Positions 47,601-51,108 of a stretch of DNA of 51,108 nucleotides are shown piece after piece. The notes beneath the pieces were generated by a model. That model did no database searches and had not been told where the DNA came from. It saw nothing but the letters and a program-made list of their open reading frames with translations. The DNA comes from Actinomadura fibrosa (GTDB lineage: Bacteria; Actinomycetota; Actinomycetes; Streptosporangiales; Streptosporangiaceae). Numbering within the stretch: the stretch's first letter is position 1; every line of letters starts with the position of its first letter. Position numbers and translations under genes: made by a program. The stretch spans positions 1 through 51,108 of the forward strand of contig NZ_CAACUY010000048.1 of assembly GCF_900659615.1 (NCBI RefSeq). Direction: 5' to 3'.

Positions 47601-48561
47601 GCTTCCCGAGGTCGAGGTCGTCCGCCGCGGCCTCGACCGCTGGACGACCGGCCGCGCCATCGCCGCCGCCGAGGTGCTGCATCCGCGCGCGGTGCGCAGG
47701 CACGCGGCCGGTCCCGCCGACTTCGCCGGACGGCTCGCGGGCCGGACCGTGCTGGCGCCGCGCCGCCGCGGCAAGTACATGTGGCTGCCCCTCCGCGACA
47801 CCGCGGCCGGCGGCGGGCCGGGCGGCGGCGCGCCGGAGGAGGCGCTCCTCGCGCATCTCGGGATGAGCGGACAGCTCCTCGTCGGCGAACCCGACCGCGA
47901 GCGGGAGAAGCACCTGCGGGTCCGGATCGGCTTCACCGACGGCGGCCACGACCTGCGGTTCGTCGATCAGCGGACGTTCGGGCACCTCATGGTCTGCGAC
48001 CTCGTCCCGGACGCGTTCGCGGGCGCGGGCGGGCCCGCGGACGCAGGTGGGCACGCCGTCGCGGCGGACCATGCGGACGGCTCCGGGCTCGTCCCGGCGC
48101 CCATCGTCCACATCGCCCCGGACCCGCTGGAGGACGCCTTCGACGAGGACGCGTTCTTCCGAGCGCTGCGGCGCCGCAAGACCGGGATCAAGCGGGCCCT
48201 GCTCGACCAGTCGCTGATCAGCGGGGTCGGCAACATCTACGCCGACGAGGCGCTGTGGCGGGCGAGGCTGCACTGGGCGCGGCCGACCGAGACCCTGACC
48301 CGGGCGGAGGCCGCGCGCGTCCTGGAGGGCGCCAGGGAGGTCATGGACGCCGCCCTGGCGGTCGGCGGCACCTCGTTCGACAGCCTCTACGTCAACGTGA
48401 ACGGGGAGAGCGGGTACTTCGAGCGGTCGCTGGACGCCTACGGGCGCCGGGACGAGCCGTGCCGCCGCTGCGGCACCGCGATCCGCCGCGACGAGTTCAT
48501 GAACCGCTCGTCGTACAGCTGCCCGACGTGCCAGCCCCGCCCGCGCCGGGCACGCTACTGA
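47593..48561 (+). CDS. mutM: Formamidopyrimidine-DNA glycosylase
   Basis: 322 residues from the GTG at 47593. The mature N-terminus PELPEVEVVRRGL carries the catalytic Pro and Glu. Lys of RRRGKYMW, the helix-two-turn-helix QSLISGVGNIYADEALW and the C-terminal zinc finger CRRCGTAIRR...SYSCPTCQ are intact. Two insertions, Gly-rich near residues 70-80 and Ala/Gly/Asp-rich near 140-165, make it longer than usual. It removes 8-oxoguanine and Fapy lesions. Confidence 0.96.
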   Translation: MPELPEVEVVRRGLDRWTTGRAIAAAEVLHPRAVRRHAAGPADFAGRLAGRTVLAPRRRGKYMWLPLRDTAAGGGPGGGAPEEALLAHLGMSGQLLVGEPDREREKHLRVRIGFTDGGHDLRFVDQRTFGHLMVCDLVPDAFAGAGGPADAGGHAVAADHADGSGLVPAPIVHIAPDPLEDAFDEDAFFRALRRRKTGIKRALLDQSLISGVGNIYADEALWRARLHWARPTETLTRAEAARVLEGAREVMDAALAVGGTSFDSLYVNVNGESGYFERSLDAYGRRDEPCRRCGTAIRRDEFMNRSSYSCPTCQPRPRRARY

Positions 48562-48591
48562 GTGATCTCGCTCATACAGGTGGGGGTTGGA

Positions 48592-48984
48592 ATGGACCGG
48601 AGAGAGCACGAGGACGAGCGGCCCGGCGGCCTCGATGAGCCCGCCGGCGGGCAAGGCGGACCGGCGGGCGAGGACGAGACCGTCCGGCTGACCGCGTGGG
48701 TCCGCGGCCACGTGCAGGGCGTCGGGTTCCGCTGGTGGGTGCGGTCGAGGGCCCTTGAGCTGGGCCTGACCGGCAGCGCGGCCAATCTGCCGGACGGCCG
48801 GGTGGAGGTCGTCGCCGAGGGCCCGCGCGGCAAGGCGGAGCGTCTCCTGGAGCTGCTGGACGGCGGCGCGGCCCGTGGCCGGGCCCTTCCGGCGGGCGTC
48901 CCGGCCCGTCCCGGACGGGTGACGGGGGTGGCCGAGCGGTGGAGCGAGCCGCGCGGCGGGGCCTCCGGTTTCCAGGAACGGTGA
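48592..48984 (+). CDS. acyP: Acylphosphatase with acidic N-terminal extension
   Basis: 130 residues from the ATG at 48592 (GGGGGTTGG upstream). The ~90-residue core is complete: AWVRGHVQGVGFRWWVR with the catalytic Arg, and GSAANLPDGRVEVVAEG with the catalytic Asn. The first ~38 residues are acidic and Gly/Asp/Glu-rich and are not part of the fold. It hydrolyses acyl phosphates. It lies between mutM and smc, its usual actinobacterial position. Confidence 0.92.
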   Translation: MDRREHEDERPGGLDEPAGGQGGPAGEDETVRLTAWVRGHVQGVGFRWWVRSRALELGLTGSAANLPDGRVEVVAEGPRGKAERLLELLDGGAARGRALPAGVPARPGRVTGVAERWSEPRGGASGFQER

Positions 48985-49162
48985 CCGGGTAGGGAATTCC
49001 GGTTTGTACCTGCTAAACTAGTGGAGACAGGTTGTTACCGGCCTGTGATGTGCGTCTTGACCAGGACACCGGCCGGTGCGACCCTAGACGATACGCGCAC
49101 CGACTTCAGTCGATTATCGTGCGCGATCCCTGCTGGTTACTCAGCGTGGAGGACCCTTAGTC

Positions 49163-49360
49163 ATGGCGAAGGCTCTACTCGGCCACGTCGGCGGTCCCGA
49201 CCCCCGGATGGTCGCGGAGATGCGGCGCCTTCAGCAGCGCGTACGTGACCTGGAGGCCGAGCTCGTACGGCTCCAGGCGGAGAACGACGCGCTGGCGACG
49301 GCGACGGACGACGACGTGATGTCGCTTGCGGTGAAGGACCGTGAACCTGCGCTGACCTGA
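49163..49360 (+). CDS. Small conserved coiled-coil protein upstream of smc
   Basis: 65 residues: MAKALLGHVGGPDPRMVAEM, then the heptad-patterned RRLQQRVRDLEAELVRLQAENDAL, written here in two parts, and a short acidic tail. From memory a close relative is conserved at this site in Streptomyces. The helical segment should form a parallel coiled coil. Function unknown; being next to smc may reflect a chromosome role or only conserved order. A terminator follows at once, so it is not in the smc transcript. Confidence 0.85.
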   Translation: MAKALLGHVGGPDPRMVAEMRRLQQRVRDLEAELVRLQAENDALATATDDDVMSLAVKDREPALT

Positions 49361-49385
49361 TCGGCGCCTATTCTCGGGAGTCAAC

Positions 49386-49417
49386 AAGGGACGCCGTGCC
49401 AAGGCGTCCCTTCTGTT
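49386..49417 (+). terminator. Terminator after the coiled-coil gene
   Basis: AAGGGACGCC (49386-49395) and GGCGTCCCTT (49403-49412) are perfect arms around a 7-nt loop, followed by CTGTTTG. Confidence 0.9.
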
Positions 49418-49925
49418 TGCCCACCGTCCCGGCTTCGCGGCCGGAGGCCGTGCGCGGACCCGCCGAGGGCTCGCCGGCCCGCTCCGGGCGGACGTCCACG
49501 CGGCGGCCGCCCGGCGCTTCGCCGCACCGGCGGTCCGATGGGCGTACCCGGACACATCCCGTGACCCCCGGACACGCGGGTCGCGCGCTCTTTTCGGCAT
49601 ACCCTCGCGCGGGCACGGTCGCGGCGGTCAGACTTCGGTCAAGCATCCGTCCCGAAACGGTCTGTCCGATTGTGGCGGTAATGGCGGGCGGTGTCCCTAT
49701 AAGGGACACTCGTCGTCCCGGGAACCGCCCATCCCAAACGTGCGGTCGGCCGTACCCTGGATCGCGTCGGACGCTCCCGTTGGGGCGGATGATGGCACAT
49801 TGGAGGGGAACGGCCGCGCGGCTGCCAGGTCCAGACGACTCCGGCCGGTAGGGTGCGGACCTGCCCGTATCCGAGGCAGGCCCCGCCCGGAGCCCGCCCG
49901 CACCCGGAGGGAGGACGGCGAGCGC
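49418..49925. promoter_or_regulatory. Long non-coding region upstream of smc with palindrome GTGTCCCT-ATA-AGGGACAC
   Basis: 508 bp without a supported gene. The palindrome at 49691-49709 has perfect 8-bp arms and an ATA centre, far more AT-rich than its flanks, and is a good operator candidate. GGAGGGAGGA near 49908-49917 is the smc ribosome binding site. Open frames through the region are Pro/Arg/Thr-rich and look like shadows. Confidence 0.6.
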
Positions 49926-51108
49926 GTGTACCTGAAGAACCTGACCCTGCGCGGCTTCAAGTCCTTCGCGTCCTCCACCACGCTCAGGTTCGAGCCCGGC
50001 ATCACCGCCGTCGTCGGCCCGAACGGGTCCGGCAAGTCCAACGTCGTCGACGCGCTCGCCTGGGTGATGGGGGAGCAGGGCGCCAAGTCGCTGCGCGGCG
50101 GCAAGATGGAGGACGTCATCTTCGCCGGCACCGCCAACCGGGCGCCGCTCGGCCGCGCCGAGGTCGTGCTGACGATCGACAACTCCGACGGCGCGCTGCC
50201 CATCGACTACACCGAGGTCACGATCAGCCGGCTGATGTTCCGGTCGGGGTCCAGCGAGTACGCCATCAACGGCGACTCCTGCCGCCTGCTCGACATCCAG
50301 GAGCTGCTCTCGGACTCGGGCATCGGCCGCGAGATGCACGTCATCATCGGGCAGGGCCAGCTCGACCGCGTCCTGCACTCGGGCCCGGAGGGGCGCCGCG
50401 CGGTGATCGAGGAGGCCGCCGGCGTCCTCAAGCACCGCAAGCGCAAGGAGAAGGCGCTGCGCAAGCTCGACGCGATGCAGGGGAACCTGACCCGCGTCCA
50501 GGACCTCACCGGCGAGCTGCGCCGCCAGCTGAAGCCGCTCGGCAAGCAGGCCGAGATCGCCCGCCGCGCCGCCGTGATCCAGGCCGACCTGCGCGACGCG
50601 CGGCTGCGGCTGCTCGCCGACGACCTCGTCACGCTGTCGACGCGGCTGGAGCAGGAGGCCGCCGACGAGGCTGCGATCCGCGCGCGCCGCGCCGAAACGG
50701 AGCGGGCGCTGAACGAGGCGCAGGAGCGCGAGGCCGTCCTGGAGGCGGAGGAGGCCGAGCAGGCGCCCCGGCTCGCCCAGGTGCAGGACACCTGGTTCCA
50801 GCTCTCGGCGCTGAAGGAGCGGCTGCGCGGCGTCGCCGACCTCGCCGCCGAGCGGCACCGCAACGCCGCCGAGGCCCGCGAGGAGGAGCGGCGCGGCCGT
50901 GACCCCGAGGACATGGAGCGCGAGGCGGCGGAGATCCGCGAGCAGGAGGAGATGCTCCGCGCCGCGCTGGAGGAGGCGCAGGACGGGCTGTCCGCCGCGG
51001 TGGATGAGCGGTCCGCCGCCGAGGACGCCCTCGCCGCCGAGGAGCGCCGCCTCCAGGCCGCCGCGCGCGCCGCCGCCGACCGCCGCGAGGAGCTGGCGCG
51101 GCTGCGCG
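49926..51108 (+). CDS. smc: Chromosome segregation protein SMC (N-terminal part)
   Basis: 394 residues are seen before the window ends. The GTG start gives YLKNLTLRGFKSFA; Walker A VVGPNGSGKSNVVDALAWVMGE, noted here by its GPNGSGKS core, and SGIGREMHVIIGQGQLD follow. From residue ~170 the sequence is a long Glu/Arg/Ala coiled coil, the SMC arm. With ScpA and ScpB it organises and segregates the chromosome. The hinge, C-terminal arm and signature motif lie beyond the window. Confidence 0.97.
   Translation, partial: MYLKNLTLRGFKSFASSTTLRFEPGITAVVGPNGSGKSNVVDALAWVMGEQGAKSLRGGKMEDVIFAGTANRAPLGRAEVVLTIDNSDGALPIDYTEVTISRLMFRSGSSEYAINGDSCRLLDIQELLSDSGIGREMHVIIGQGQLDRVLHSGPEGRRAVIEEAAGVLKHRKRKEKALRKLDAMQGNLTRVQDLTGELRRQLKPLGKQAEIARRAAVIQADLRDARLRLLADDLVTLSTRLEQEAADEAAIRARRAETERALNEAQEREAVLEAEEAEQAPRLAQVQDTWFQLSALKERLRGVADLAAERHRNAAEAREEERRGRDPEDMEREAAEIREQEEMLRAALEEAQDGLSAAVDERSAAEDALAAEERRLQAAARAAADRREELARLR

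Noticed and set aside
49396..49851. 151-residue ORF between the coiled-coil gene and smc
   Set aside because: Starts inside the terminator and runs through the palindrome; composition is typical of non-coding GC-rich DNA.

Overview
The window is very GC-rich, with strong third-position G/C bias, many GTG starts and 4-bp ATGA/GTGA overlaps between genes. Together with the gene order ndgR-leuC-leuD-hup ... gpsA-ddl ... thiL-thiD-rpmB-recG-rsmD-coaD-rpmF-rnc-mutM-acyP-smc, this marks a chromosome segment of a filamentous actinobacterium. The proteins look most like Thermomonosporaceae (Actinomadura-like), which is an inference. The core order matches, from memory, the Streptomyces coelicolor block around SCO5552-SCO5577.

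Layout. (1) 1-9330 is an accessory flank, all on the minus strand: a BNR-type membrane protein (cut by the window edge), an unknown helical protein, a Tat-exported glycosidase-like protein, a NUDIX hydrolase, an SAM hydrolase (DUF62), an array of eight 20-bp tandem repeats, a DUF202 membrane pair, a MerR regulator with a clear palindromic operator, and a GH3 beta-glucosidase. (2) 9401-17427 is core: the IclR regulator NdgR divergent from leuCD, a small conserved ORF, HU with a very strong terminator, an OB-fold protein plus CofC/FbiD (coenzyme F420), and plsC-gpsA-ddl. (3) 17437-30867 is a variable insertion between ddl and the thiL region: a beta-propeller lipoprotein, a short FmdA-like protein, a tightly coupled ALDH-SDR-HIBDH-CMD operon, an Rpn/PD-(D/E)XK-like protein, a PF10118 protein with a ferredoxin-type reductase, a Ser/Thr kinase, a 23-codon ORF followed by three non-canonical tRNA genes, and TetR-P450. 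(4) 30864-51108 returns to core: DUF3515, AsnC-RAM, thiL, a CBM2-like protein, thiD, rpmB, DAK/FakA-like, recG, a leader peptide and HEAT-repeat protein, a second Ser/Thr kinase, rsmD, a PbpA-like transpeptidase, coaD, yceD-rpmF, rnc-mutM, acyP, a coiled-coil protein and smc (truncated by the window end).

The two most interesting things are in the variable region. First, the ALDH operon and the TetR gene, 5.5 kb apart, share a nearly identical 29-bp promoter-operator element in which the palindrome CTGGACA-NN-TGTCCAG supplies the GTG start codon of both predicted leaderless transcripts. This ties the oxidation operon, TetR and the P450 into one regulon. Second, three adjacent tRNA-like genes carry anticodons CAG, GAG (both Leu) and GTA (Tyr). 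The two Leu ones have short type-I variable loops, which no normal tRNA-Leu has, and the cluster is preceded by a 23-codon ORF with a near-perfect Shine-Dalgarno whose only Leu and Tyr codons are CTC, CTG and TAT.
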